A DNA stretch of 32,090 nucleotides from Fibrobacter succinogenes (GTDB lineage: Bacteria > Fibrobacterota > Fibrobacteria > Fibrobacterales > Fibrobacteraceae). Below are positions 7,063 through 15,295 of this stretch, one piece after another; positions within the stretch are counted from its first letter, which is position 1; every line of letters starts with the position of its first letter. The stretch covers positions 1-32,090 of the forward strand of contig CADBHQ010000044.1 in assembly GCA_902794535.1 (NCBI GenBank), in the 5' to 3' direction. The position numbers and the translations under genes were made by a program. The notes beneath the pieces were generated by a model. It was not told the DNA's origin, ran no database searches, and saw nothing but the letters and a program-made list of their open reading frames with translations.

Positions 7063-7065
7063 GGC

Positions 7066-7096
7066 TTGACAGAATTTTCAAAATAGTATACATTTG
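7066..7096 (+). promoter_or_regulatory. Promoter of rarA
   Basis: A perfect TTGACA (7066-7071), a 17-base spacer and TACATT (7089-7094) form the promoter. The extended element TACATTTG (7089-7096) also fits TAnnTTTG. The predicted start is near 7101, giving a leader of about 20 bases. Confidence 0.7.
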
Positions 7097-7121
7097 TACA
7101 CAAAAATAAAGCATTTGGATT

Positions 7122-8594
7122 ATGGATCAGCCGCTCGCCGAAAGATTACGCCCCAGAAACTTAGATGAGTTTTTAGGCCAGAACAAGATTCTGGGCGAGC
7201 AGAGCTTGTTGCGCAAGAGTCTCGAAAACGACAGCGTGCCGAGCATGATCTTTTGGGGCCCTCCGGGCTGCGGAAAGACGAGCCTCGCCCACGTGATTCG
7301 CCAACATACCAAGAAAGCGTTTGTCGCCCTGTCGGCTGTGGCCAGCGGCGTGAAGGAAGTCAAGGAAGTCTTGGCCGACGCCCGCAAGATGAAGGCGATG
7401 TTCAAGGACACGATTCTTTTTATCGACGAAATTCACCGCTTTAACAAGGGCCAGCAGGATGCGCTGTTGGGTGCCGTCGAGGACGGCACAGTGACGCTTA
7501 TTGGCGCCACCACCGAAAACCCGGGGTTCGAGGTCAACAGCGCTTTGCTTAGCCGCTGCCAGCTGATTCTTTTTGCGCCTTTAAGCAAGGACGACTTGCG
7601 CACGCTGATTTTTAGCGCCTTGCGCGATCACCCTCGCGGCTTGCAGCTGAAGGATGTTGAAGTCGAAGACGCCGTCGTCGATAAACTCATCGCGCAGTCC
7701 GATGGCGATGCACGATTCCTGCTGAATCAAATTGAATGGATCGGCAAGAATCTGGGCGACAAGAAAGTCATCGACGAAAAACTCCTCGAAGAATTCCAGT
7801 ACAAGAAGCCCCTGCGTTACGACAAGGGCGGTGAAGAACATTACAACCTGATTTCGGCTTTGCACAAGTCTGTGCGCGGAAGCGACCCCGATGCCGCCCT
7901 CTACTGGCTGCACCGCATGCTGCAAGGTGGCGAAGACCCGCGATTCATTCTGCGCAGACTCATGCGCATGAGCATGGAAGACATCGGCCTCGCCGACCCG
8001 AACGCATTACTGCTCGCCACTTCGGCACGCGAAGCCTACGATTTTATGGGAATCCCCGAAGGACTCATCGCGCTCGACGAGCTCGCCATCTACCTTTCGC
8101 TTGCGCCCAAGAGCAACAGCGTGGAACTGGCGGGAATGAAAGCCGACCAAATCGTGAAGCAGACAGGCACTCTCCCTGTACCTCGCGCCTTCCGCAATTC
8201 GGTCACGAAGGTCGGCGAAAAGTTGGGCTACGGAATCGACTACCAGTACGATCACGACAGCCCCGGCGCTTACTCCGCTCAAGAACACCTGCCCAAGCAA
8301 CTCGAAGGCACCGAGATTTACCAGCCCAAGCCCTACGGCAAGGAAAAGCAACTCGGCGAAAGGCTTGCGCAGCTGAAGCAGATCAAGCGAGAGAAGAATA
8401 ATCAGGGCATTCCCTTAGAACTGCTTCAACAACCGAATTCTCTCTGGTGTATCAGGGTGCGTGCAGAACATGATGTTTGCTTTGGCGATCCAGCCCTTGA
8501 GTTTCATGTTGTTGTCAAATTCTTCGTCGGGGTGGATGATGTAGAGCTGCGCCACGTCGCTACGGCGAACGCTATCGAGGCCCGGTTCATCTGA
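7122..8594 (+). CDS. rarA: Replication-associated recombination protein A (RarA/MgsA), with an abnormal C-terminal tail
   Basis: RarA is a cytoplasmic AAA+ ATPase acting at stalled replication forks. The product has Walker A GPPGCGKT (46-53), Walker B ILFIDEIHRF (98-107), a sensor region GATTEN, and the C-terminal tetramerisation part ending with YQPKPYGKEKQLGERL. Family members end shortly after this point (about residue 430, near 8405). Here the frame stays open for about 60 more residues through the antisense strand of htpX, to 8594. That tail does not look like protein selected for function. I read it as loss of the proper stop codon, by deletion of the intergenic region or by a frameshift; the functional protein is probably residues 1-428. 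The ATG follows a strong promoter. Confidence 0.88.
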   Translation: MDQPLAERLRPRNLDEFLGQNKILGEQSLLRKSLENDSVPSMIFWGPPGCGKTSLAHVIRQHTKKAFVALSAVASGVKEVKEVLADARKMKAMFKDTILFIDEIHRFNKGQQDALLGAVEDGTVTLIGATTENPGFEVNSALLSRCQLILFAPLSKDDLRTLIFSALRDHPRGLQLKDVEVEDAVVDKLIAQSDGDARFLLNQIEWIGKNLGDKKVIDEKLLEEFQYKKPLRYDKGGEEHYNLISALHKSVRGSDPDAALYWLHRMLQGGEDPRFILRRLMRMSMEDIGLADPNALLLATSAREAYDFMGIPEGLIALDELAIYLSLAPKSNSVELAGMKADQIVKQTGTLPVPRAFRNSVTKVGEKLGYGIDYQYDHDSPGAYSAQEHLPKQLEGTEIYQPKPYGKEKQLGERLAQLKQIKREKNNQGIPLELLQQPNSLWCIRVRAEHDVCFGDPALEFHVVVKFFVGVDDVELRHVATANAIEARFI

Positions 8595-9470
8595 AATCTT
8601 CTGCAAGGCAGAAGCTAGCGCCCAAGGGTCGCCACAGAGTTCAGCACCGCCAGCATCGGCCACGTATTCGCGGGTGCGAGAGATAGCTAGGCGCGTAAAC
8701 CAGCTAAAGATATAACCAACCGTACTCCAGATAATAACCAACATCAAAATAAAGATGATAATGACTCCGCCGCCATTGCCCCCACCACGTCTATTGCGCG
8801 GACGCCGACCTGCTCCGCGGAGCATTGCCGAAAGCAGCTTTATAGAAATCGTTTGAAGGGTCGCAAAAATGCCCACGAACACAATGCACACAACCATGAG
8901 TCGCGTGTCGCGATTCTTGATATGCGTAAGCTCGTGGCCCACAACAGCAGAAAGTTCAGCGTCATTCAGTTTTTCAATAAGGCCGGTCGTGAGCGTAATG
9001 GTAAACGAGGGCACGTCAATGCCGCTCGCGAATGCGTTCAGGCCAGAGTCCTCCACAATGTTGATTTGCGGCATTTCGATGCCGCCTGCAATGCAGAGGT
9101 TTTCGACAATATTATAGACGCGCATGTTGTCTTTGCGTTCAAGAGGCTTGGCATGCGTCGTATGGCGAATAATAGCGGTATTTGCGCAATAAGCGATAAT
9201 GAACCACACACCTACAATCTGGAGTGTATACGGGAGCACAGTCCAAAAGGCATCCCACACTTCGGGCCAATGCATTAGGCCGTATTTCATGTGCGTCGTA
9301 TGGTCAGCAGGGCAACCACCCTGCATCAGGGGGCAGAGCGCCCCAAAATAATCCATAATGACGATTGTCGCAAAGACCATTCCCAAAATAATAAGGGGGA
9401 ACATGCACAACAGCAAAACACTGTTGCGGTTGTTCCGCCAAATTTGGGTTTGAAGGCCTACGTATTTCAT
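8415..9470 (-). CDS. htpX: M48 family metalloprotease, HtpX-like
   Basis: This is an integral-membrane zinc protease of the HtpX type, expected to degrade damaged membrane proteins. It has 351 residues. Membrane segments appear at about 16-40, 78-100, 190-212 and 235-258. The zinc site is HELTH at 179-183 with the third ligand Glu268 in REYVAD, and the family string NAFASG stands at 145-150. A glycine/arginine-rich cytoplasmic loop (219-235) precedes the last membrane segment. lemA lies 24 bases upstream; LemA-HtpX pairs are common. The C-terminus THPDTPERIRLLKQF is complete. The 3' end overlaps the abnormal tail of rarA on the other strand by 180 bases. Confidence 0.92.
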   Translation of the reverse strand: MKYVGLQTQIWRNNRNSVLLLCMFPLIILGMVFATIVIMDYFGALCPLMQGGCPADHTTHMKYGLMHWPEVWDAFWTVLPYTLQIVGVWFIIAYCANTAIIRHTTHAKPLERKDNMRVYNIVENLCIAGGIEMPQINIVEDSGLNAFASGIDVPSFTITLTTGLIEKLNDAELSAVVGHELTHIKNRDTRLMVVCIVFVGIFATLQTISIKLLSAMLRGAGRRPRNRRGGGNGGGVIIIFILMLVIIWSTVGYIFSWFTRLAISRTREYVADAGGAELCGDPWALASALQKISDEPGLDSVRRSDVAQLYIIHPDEEFDNNMKLKGWIAKANIMFCTHPDTPERIRLLKQF

Positions 9471-9494
9471 TGAAGGCGTTTGCGCCCCACTGCC

Positions 9495-10055
9495 TTAGAA
9501 CTTTATTTCGGGAGCTTTGTTGAGCGTTTCGCGGCCTTCGGTAGCTTCGTACATGGGCGCACGCTTGAAGCCGAACATGCCTGCTACAATGTTGCTCGGG
9601 AACACTTCGCAAGCATTGTTCAGTTCGCGAGTCGTCGAGTTAAAGAAGCGGCGTGCGGCAGAGAGCTTGTTTTCGATATCGGCAAGTTCGTTCTGCAACT
9701 GCAAGAAGTTCTGGTTGGCCTTGAGTTCGGGGTAGGCTTCCAGCGAAATGCGGAGCCCGGCGAGCGCACCAGAAAGAGCCTTGTCGGCCTGGACCTTTTC
9801 GTCGACGGTCGTTGCGTTCATGGCAGCGGCACGGGCCGAGGTCACCTTGTCGAGAGTTTCTTTTTCGTGAGTGGCGTAACCTTTAACGGTACTCACCAAC
9901 TGAGGCACCAAATCAAAACGCTGCTTGAGTTGCACATCGATGTTTGCAAATGCGTTTTCGCGGTTATTGCGGAGTTTCACCAGTCCATTATACATTCCGA
10001 TGAACCAGGCGATTAACACCACCAAGACTATGCCGACAATAATCCCAATAGTCAT
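9495..10055 (-). CDS. lemA: LemA family protein
   Basis: The 186-residue product begins with one membrane helix (residues 3-23) and continues as the typical LemA helical bundle: YNGLVKLRNNRENAFANIDV, then LKQRFDLVPQLVSTVKGY, and the conserved NFLQLQNELADIENKLSAAR and RFFNSTTRELNN. The family is membrane-anchored, with unknown biochemical role, and often partners an HtpX-type protease. The ATG at 10055 is preceded by AAAGGAG. htpX follows 24 bases downstream in the same direction, so they form an operon. Confidence 0.94.
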   Translation of the reverse strand: MTIGIIVGIVLVVLIAWFIGMYNGLVKLRNNRENAFANIDVQLKQRFDLVPQLVSTVKGYATHEKETLDKVTSARAAAMNATTVDEKVQADKALSGALAGLRISLEAYPELKANQNFLQLQNELADIENKLSAARRFFNSTTRELNNACEVFPSNIVAGMFGFKRAPMYEATEGRETLNKAPEIKF

Positions 10056-10094
10056 ATTTTACTCCTTTCTGTTTTCTTGGTAAGAAATCTATAT

Positions 10095-10124
10095 AAAAAA
10101 ATGATCCCGGGGCATGCCCGGGAT
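10095..10124 (-). terminator. Terminator after yggS; possibly a dispersed palindrome
   Basis: ATCCCGGG (10104-10111) and CCCGGGAT (10117-10124) form a perfect 8-bp stem. On the minus strand CATTTTTTTAT follows, which suits termination of the lon-yggS transcript. The flanks TGATCCCGGG and CCCGGGATGACA resemble short GC-rich palindromes that recur between genes in several bacteria; only one copy is seen here. Confidence 0.75.
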
Positions 10125-10159
10125 GACATTTTTGCGCCCCAAAAGAGTGTCTTTTGATT

Positions 10160-10889
10160 CTAAACAGGGTCGTTTACCGGCTTGCTGTAGTCACGTTCGC
10201 CAAAGAGGGCCGTTCCCACGCGAATCATGGTGGAACCTTCTTCAATGGCGACTTCCAAGTCACCGGTCATACCCATTGAAAGCTGGTCAAAGTTGGCGAA
10301 TACACCGCCCTTGGCCAAGAACTTTTGCTGCAGATTACGGAGGAATGCAAAGCATTCACGGCTGTCTTCGGCGACACCGGTATTCTTGCCGATGGTCATT
10401 AGCCCGCGGAAACGCAAGTGCGGATATGCGGCACCGTGCGATTCCAAATCTGCAAGGAAGGCTTCGGCTTCGTGCACGTCGAGCCCGCTCTTGGTTTCTT
10501 CTTCGCCAGCGTTAATCTGAAAGAGAATGTCCAAAATCTTGTTTTGGGCCGCGCAAACGCGTTCCAGCTTTTCAACCGCTTCGACGCTTGCGATGGAATG
10601 AATGCAGTCAGCAACGATTGCGGCCTTCTTGAGCTTGTTACTTTGTACAGGCCCGATCACATGGCAACGCACGCGACTGCCATCTTTTGCTGTACGCGGC
10701 ACAGAAAACTTGAGTTCGGCTTCTTGCACGCGGTTTTCACCGAAATCGGTGGCACCAAGCGCAATCGCATTTTCCACAGCTTCTGCCGGGTGGAACTTGC
10801 TCACCCAAACAAGCTTTACCGAGTCGCGGGGCAATCCTTGCTTCGAGAGCAGCAAGGTGCTCACGCATTTCATCAAGTGTGAATTCCAT
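10160..10889 (-). CDS. yggS: YggS-family PLP-binding protein (PLPBP), frameshifted near its N-terminus
   Basis: PLPBP proteins bind pyridoxal phosphate and buffer vitamin B6 homeostasis. The body in one frame (10160-10873) has WVSKFHP with the PLP lysine, FGENRVQEAELK, HVIGPVQSNKLKK, a conserved GLMTIG and LSMGMTGDLEVAIEEGSTMIRVG, all diagnostic. The natural N-terminus is in another frame: an ATG at 10889 overlaps the lon stop codon (TAATG) and encodes MEFTLDEMREHLAALEARI, the usual first helix. Joining the two needs a shift near 10830-10850, where about eight residues of the family are also missing. So a deletion of roughly 23-26 bases, or a sequence error, is likely. As written, translation from 10889 would stop early, and the body start (TTG 10876 or ATG 10873) has no good ribosome binding site. 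Confidence 0.82.
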
Positions 10890-13243
10890 TACTTCTTTTC
10901 TTTTTTCGCAGAGTCTGTTTTCGTTTCCTTGAACAGCACCTTGATAATTTCGTCAATGTGCTTGTGCGTGAAAATCTTGAGGCCTTTCTTTGCAGGCGCC
11001 GGAAGTTCGTTCACGTCCTTCTGGTTCTGCGCCGGGAGTCGCAAGGTCTTTACGCCGGCCTGGAGGGCTGCAAGCGCCTTTTCGTTCAAGCCACCAATTG
11101 CAAGGCATGCACCCGTCAAGCTCACTTCGCCAGTGAATGCAATTTCAGGCGAGACAGGCTGCTTGGTAAATGCAGAGAGCAAGCAAAGCGTGAGGGCAAT
11201 ACCGGCAGAGGGGCCATCCTTGGGCACAGCGCCTTCGGGCACGTGAATATGGATGTCTGTCTTTTTCACGATATTCGGATCGATACCAAAGCGGCTCAGG
11301 CGTTCGCGCACAAGGCTGAGTGCTATCTGTGCCGATTCCTTCATCACGTCGCCGAGCTTACCCGTCATCAAAAGCGTACCCTTGCCAGGCAAGAGCATGC
11401 ATTCAATCGGCAAGATTTCGCCACCGACACTTGTCCATGCAAGGCCAACGATAACACCCGGGCGGCCTGCAGCAGGCAGCTGGTTGTCGAGGTAACGTGG
11501 AGCGCCCAGGTAATCCTGCAAAGTCTTTTCCGTCACTTCGGTCGTGTACTTCTTGCCCATCACCTTGTCTTTTGCACGGTGACGCACTACGTTTTCAAGA
11601 GTACGTTCCAGTTCGCGCACGCCCGCTTCACGCGTCCATTCGCGAATCACCTTCGAAATAATGCCATCTTCAAAAGCGACATCCTTGCCGTTTTCGATAC
11701 CGGTGCGTTCGCAAATGCGCGGCACCAAGTACTTGCTTGCAATCTGCAACTTTTCGTGCGGATAATAACCGGGCAGGCGCACCATTTCCAAACGGTCGCG
11801 CAAAGCTTCGGGGATTTCGGCTTCGTTGTTTGCCGTCGCAATAAACAGCACGCGACTAAGGTCGAGGCCCACTTCCATAAAGTGGTCGGTAAAGTCATGG
11901 TTCTGTTCGGGGTCCAAAACTTCGAGCATGGCGCTGGCGGGGTCACCGCGGAAGTCGCTTGCCATCTTGTCGATTTCGTCGAGCAAGATAATCGGGTTCA
12001 TGCACTTGGCACGGCGAAGCGCCTGGATAAAGCGACCCGGCATAGCACCAATGTAAGTGCGGCGGTGGCCACGAATTTCAGCTTCGTCACGCACACCACC
12101 CAAGGTAATGCGCACAAAGTTACGCTGCATGGCATTCGCAATCGATTCCACAAGCGTCGTCTTACCCACACCCGGAGGACCAACCAAGCAAAGAATCGGA
12201 GCGCGGCGTTCAGTACCCGTCAGTTTCAAGACCGCCACGTATTCCATAATGCGTTCCTTGACCTTGTCGAGGCCAAAGTGCTTGGAATCGAGTTCGCTCT
12301 TCACCTTTTTCATGTTGAGCACGGTGTCGGTGTATTCGCCATACGGGAGCGTCAGGAACCAGTCCAAATAGTTGCGACTCACGGCATATTCCGGAGACGT
12401 CGGCTGCATCAGCTTCATGCGGCCAATTTCATCTTCAAGCTTTTCTTGAATAGCGGCCGAGAACTTTTTCGCCTTGATTTTCTTGAGCAGTTGATCCGGT
12501 TCAGATGAATTTCCATTTTCGCCATCCAGTTCATCTTGCAGCTGGCGAATCTGTTCCGAAATAAACCATTCCTTCTGCTGCTGGGCCATCTTCTGGCGCA
12601 CGTTCTGCTGCACCTTGACCATCATGGTGTCGGTATCGGCAGCCACCTGCATAATTTCAATCAGGCGTTCGGCAAGCTCATCGATTTCACCGATTTCGAG
12701 CAAACGCTGGCGTTCGTCCATCGAAATCTGCAAGAACGGAATCATGCCATAAAAAGCGTTAATCTGGCTATCCATGGTAAACAGGGCGTCTACCATGCCT
12801 TCAGAAATGTTCCTGTGCAGCGAGTATTCCTTGAACTGCGTGAGCACCGTTTCAAAGCGCGGGCTCTTGTCGGAATTTGTAATCGCAGGCTTGTGTGCCG
12901 AAACAGTCACCATCAAGAAGTTGTCCTTGGTGGTAATGGAACGCAAATCCACCACGCAGTCGCCATCGAGCACCACCTTCACGCAACCATTCGGGAAGGG
13001 TGTCACATTGCTTACATGTGCCAGAATGCCAACCGAGTAAAGGTCGAGCATCGGGTTTTCAATTTCTTCTTGCTCAATATTCTTTTGAGCCGAAAGAATG
13101 ATTTGTCCATCGTGCGATTCAGCATATTCAAGTGCGCGCAAAGAAATATCCCTGCCGACCAAAATGCGGCGGGTCGTGTGCGGAAATACAACAGCATCCC
13201 TCAAAGGGAGCAACGGATACGATTTCGAAGTGTCTAATGCCAT
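10889..13243 (-). CDS. lon: ATP-dependent protease Lon
   Basis: Lon degrades misfolded and regulatory proteins in the cytoplasm. The 784-residue product has the N-terminal substrate domain (LLPLRDAVVFPHTTRRILVG at 11-30), a coiled region to about 300, the AAA+ module with Walker A GPPGVGKT (355-362) and Walker B IILLDEIDK (418-426), and the S16 protease domain with the catalytic Ser679 in PKDGPSAG and Lys722 in GGLNEKALAA. The length is the usual one for LonA. It is the first gene of a unit with yggS, whose ATG overlaps the lon stop codon. A TAnnTTTG element lies six bases before the ATG and there is no ribosome binding site, so the mRNA may be leaderless. Confidence 0.97.
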   Translation of the reverse strand: MALDTSKSYPLLPLRDAVVFPHTTRRILVGRDISLRALEYAESHDGQIILSAQKNIEQEEIENPMLDLYSVGILAHVSNVTPFPNGCVKVVLDGDCVVDLRSITTKDNFLMVTVSAHKPAITNSDKSPRFETVLTQFKEYSLHRNISEGMVDALFTMDSQINAFYGMIPFLQISMDERQRLLEIGEIDELAERLIEIMQVAADTDTMMVKVQQNVRQKMAQQQKEWFISEQIRQLQDELDGENGNSSEPDQLLKKIKAKKFSAAIQEKLEDEIGRMKLMQPTSPEYAVSRNYLDWFLTLPYGEYTDTVLNMKKVKSELDSKHFGLDKVKERIMEYVAVLKLTGTERRAPILCLVGPPGVGKTTLVESIANAMQRNFVRITLGGVRDEAEIRGHRRTYIGAMPGRFIQALRRAKCMNPIILLDEIDKMASDFRGDPASAMLEVLDPEQNHDFTDHFMEVGLDLSRVLFIATANNEAEIPEALRDRLEMVRLPGYYPHEKLQIASKYLVPRICERTGIENGKDVAFEDGIISKVIREWTREAGVRELERTLENVVRHRAKDKVMGKKYTTEVTEKTLQDYLGAPRYLDNQLPAAGRPGVIVGLAWTSVGGEILPIECMLLPGKGTLLMTGKLGDVMKESAQIALSLVRERLSRFGIDPNIVKKTDIHIHVPEGAVPKDGPSAGIALTLCLLSAFTKQPVSPEIAFTGEVSLTGACLAIGGLNEKALAALQAGVKTLRLPAQNQKDVNELPAPAKKGLKIFTHKHIDEIIKVLFKETKTDSAKKEKK

Positions 13244-13249
13244 ACGCTA

Positions 13250-13257
13250 CAAAGATA
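13250..13257 (-). promoter_or_regulatory. TAnnTTTG element directly before lon
   Basis: TATCTTTG on the minus strand ends six bases before the lon ATG. The same eight bases stand before tRNA-Leu (18564-18571). No TTGACA-like box is found at the proper distance. The predicted start is at or very near the ATG. Confidence 0.5.
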
Positions 13258-13263
13258 GTATCT

Positions 13264-13303
13264 TTAAAAAAAAGCCAGTCTGCATTTAGATGCAAACTGG
13301 CTT
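13264..13303 (-). terminator. Intrinsic terminator after the pectate lyase gene
   Basis: A 14-bp stem with one mismatch (13272-13285 with 13290-13303) and a 4-base loop, followed on the minus strand by a run of eight T. It ends the pectate lyase transcript about 20 bases after its stop codon and immediately before the lon promoter. Confidence 0.9.
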
Positions 13304-13323
13304 TTGGTTTGGTTAGGAGGTCA

Positions 13324-15084
13324 CTATCGAATTCGAACAGTGTGGCTCTCGGAGCCCACGCGCACCAGGTAGCCGCCAGCGCCGGGGAGCGGCACTACCA
13401 GCTGATTGCCAGTCGCAATGGTCTTGCGAATCAAGCGGCCCTGCATATCGAACACCGTAACAGGCTTTGCGTTTGCGCCTTGAATCAGCAAGTCGCGGCC
13501 CGAGACAGAAAGGTTAATGCGAGCGGCAGTCACAGCCACAAAGCCAGTCGAAGTCTCGCTGCTCGAAGAAAGTTCCACAGTCTGCGAAGAACTGGAGGCA
13601 ACCGTTTCGCTAGAGCTAGAGGCCACGCTGCTGCTAGACTTCGGCTCGGTATTGCCGGCGCCCGTCACGGTAATCGTTCCGCTCTTCAACACATTCTTGG
13701 AAGCGCCCGTTGTCGTCACAGTAAATTTGTACGCGCCCGGTGCAGCTGTAGAAGCGACCGTGCCCGAAATGTAGTAGTCAAGACCCTTGAGCGTACCCGT
13801 CACACCCTGCGGAAGGCCCGTTACGGTGGCACCTGTTGCGCCTTCAATCGTGTAGTAGAATTCCACGATAGAGGCACCTTGGGCCACTTCCTGATTTGCG
13901 CTGCCCGAGCCGTGCTTGGTGAGGCTAGCCTCGCCCGCGACAGGCGTCTGCGACGAGCTGGACTTGGCAGAAGAACTCGATGCAGGCACAACACTGCTGC
14001 TGGACTTTGCCTGCGAAGAACTCGACACCACTACGCTAGAAGAAGAAACCGGAGTCACCTGCGAGCTACCCGGAGCCGGGAGCGTTGGGCCAGCGTAAGC
14101 CTGGATGGAATCACGGAGCGCGTAAGCTTTTGCCTGATTACTCACATCGGTAACGCTCATTTTGTATGGCGGCGTGAACGCAGTTCCTTGGCCTGTTGTG
14201 TTGCCGGAGGTCTTTTCGTAATAGTTGTTAATCATCGAAACTTTGGCATCTTCTTTGGACTGATTGTTGTAATCCAAAGGATTTTTTACGCCGATGAACA
14301 CATTGCTTTCGACACGAATGTTTGCCTTCATGCCGGCACGAACGCAATAGCTTGCGGCAGAGCTTGTGTAGAGGTTGTTAACCACATGAACCTGGCCAAA
14401 TCTCACGCGGGGCATACGTTCCTTTACACCATCACCCCACCAGTTGTGGTGCACGGTAATCTTCAAGGCGTTAGCATCTGCAGTTTTTGAATCACTATTG
14501 CCGAAAAGATTGGAAAATTGATGGTTCTTGGATTTGGACGTATAGGTGAACTTGCTCCACGAGACTGTAATATAATCAGACTGGTTTACAATGTCCATGT
14601 TGCCGTCGTGCCCGTCGTAGACATGAACATGGTCAATCCAAATGTTTTTCGCTTCATGGTTTATTTGCAAGCAGTCTTCATCATCTTCATCAACCGCACC
14701 AACGCCTTGCACAGAAATGTTTCGGATAATCACGTTCTTGGAGCCGGAAATCTTGATACCGCTTCCTTTGGACGGCTGAGTGATTGTGACTCCAGGATAG
14801 CCGTAAAGGGTAACGTTGCTACCGACTTCCACGGTACCTGCATAAGTACCAGGCTTGATGTAGATTGTTTTGTTGCCCGCTTTGGCGTAGCTTTTAAGAT
14901 CGCTGACGTTGTCAACGGTGACTGTGCCGTAATTGGCTCCGCCAGTGGTGCTGCCGTTTTGGGTCGCCCAGCCCGTCAGCGGAAAATCAGGTGACGTGGC
15001 CGCAATCGCGGAAGTTGCAAGAGTCGCTCCGAGCATCACACCCGCGACAAGCATCCTGGACCATTTTATGCCTTTCGTTTCCAT
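13324..15084 (-). CDS. Secreted pectate lyase, polysaccharide lyase family 1, with sorting domain
   Basis: The enzyme is expected to cleave pectate by beta-elimination outside the cell. From the ATG at 15084 (SD AAGGA eight bases upstream; in-frame codons further up lie in the leader and promoter) the protein has 586 residues. A signal peptide covers residues 1-29. The PL1 beta-helix spans about 35-330, with IWIDHVHVYDGHDGNMDIV (calcium-site region) and RMPRVR at 223-228 matching the catalytic RxPxxR. Serine-block linkers (347-380 and 483-510) flank an Ig-like domain of about 95 residues (385-478). The C-terminal 65 residues (VTVFDMQGRLIR ... GGYLVRVGSESHTVRIR) resemble a type IX secretion sorting domain. 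The gene stands alone, with its own promoter and terminator. Confidence 0.93.
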   Translation of the reverse strand: METKGIKWSRMLVAGVMLGATLATSAIAATSPDFPLTGWATQNGSTTGGANYGTVTVDNVSDLKSYAKAGNKTIYIKPGTYAGTVEVGSNVTLYGYPGVTITQPSKGSGIKISGSKNVIIRNISVQGVGAVDEDDEDCLQINHEAKNIWIDHVHVYDGHDGNMDIVNQSDYITVSWSKFTYTSKSKNHQFSNLFGNSDSKTADANALKITVHHNWWGDGVKERMPRVRFGQVHVVNNLYTSSAASYCVRAGMKANIRVESNVFIGVKNPLDYNNQSKEDAKVSMINNYYEKTSGNTTGQGTAFTPPYKMSVTDVSNQAKAYALRDSIQAYAGPTLPAPGSSQVTPVSSSSVVVSSSSQAKSSSSVVPASSSSAKSSSSQTPVAGEASLTKHGSGSANQEVAQGASIVEFYYTIEGATGATVTGLPQGVTGTLKGLDYYISGTVASTAAPGAYKFTVTTTGASKNVLKSGTITVTGAGNTEPKSSSSVASSSSETVASSSSQTVELSSSSETSTGFVAVTAARINLSVSGRDLLIQGANAKPVTVFDMQGRLIRKTIATGNQLVVPLPGAGGYLVRVGSESHTVRIR

Positions 15085-15144
15085 AACATCCATCCTTTTT
15101 GAAAATGGGTTTCCACACCCACATGTTCTCAAATTTCTTCTCAA

Positions 15145-15173
15145 AATTTATATTCAAAAACGACTAAAGTCAA
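15145..15173 (-). promoter_or_regulatory. Promoter of the pectate lyase gene
   Basis: On the minus strand TTGACT (15168-15173), a 17-base spacer and TAAATT (15145-15150), running into TTTG, make a strong promoter. The predicted start is near 15138, leaving a leader of about 54 bases with an AAGGA site before the ATG at 15084. Confidence 0.7.
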
Positions 15174-15219
15174 TAGGTCCAGATAAGCAAAAATGTATTT
15201 TTATCCTTATTTTTATGGC

Positions 15220-15260
15220 AATAAATAAAGAAATGGCGAATTTTATTCAAATTCGCCATT
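15220..15260 (-). terminator. Terminator after clpX
   Basis: A perfect 12-bp stem (15232-15243 with 15249-15260) with a 5-base loop, followed on the minus strand by TCTTTATTTATT. It lies about 35 bases after the clpX stop codon. Confidence 0.75.
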
Positions 15261-15295
15261 CATAAAATGTTCTCAAAAATTTATTTTACAATTAA

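Noticed and set aside
10958..12508. Long plus-strand open frame of 516 codons opposite lon
   Set aside because: It is the antisense of an unmistakable Lon protease; the protein is His/Arg-rich without any family features, a result of codon bias.
13132..14490. Plus-strand open frame of 452 codons opposite the pectate lyase
   Set aside because: Antisense shadow; composition Arg/His/Ala-rich with no recognisable motif.
15085..15144. Upstream start of the pectate lyase frame
   Set aside because: These codons lie in the leader right at the predicted promoter; the ATG at 15084 has the SD and is followed by a normal signal peptide.
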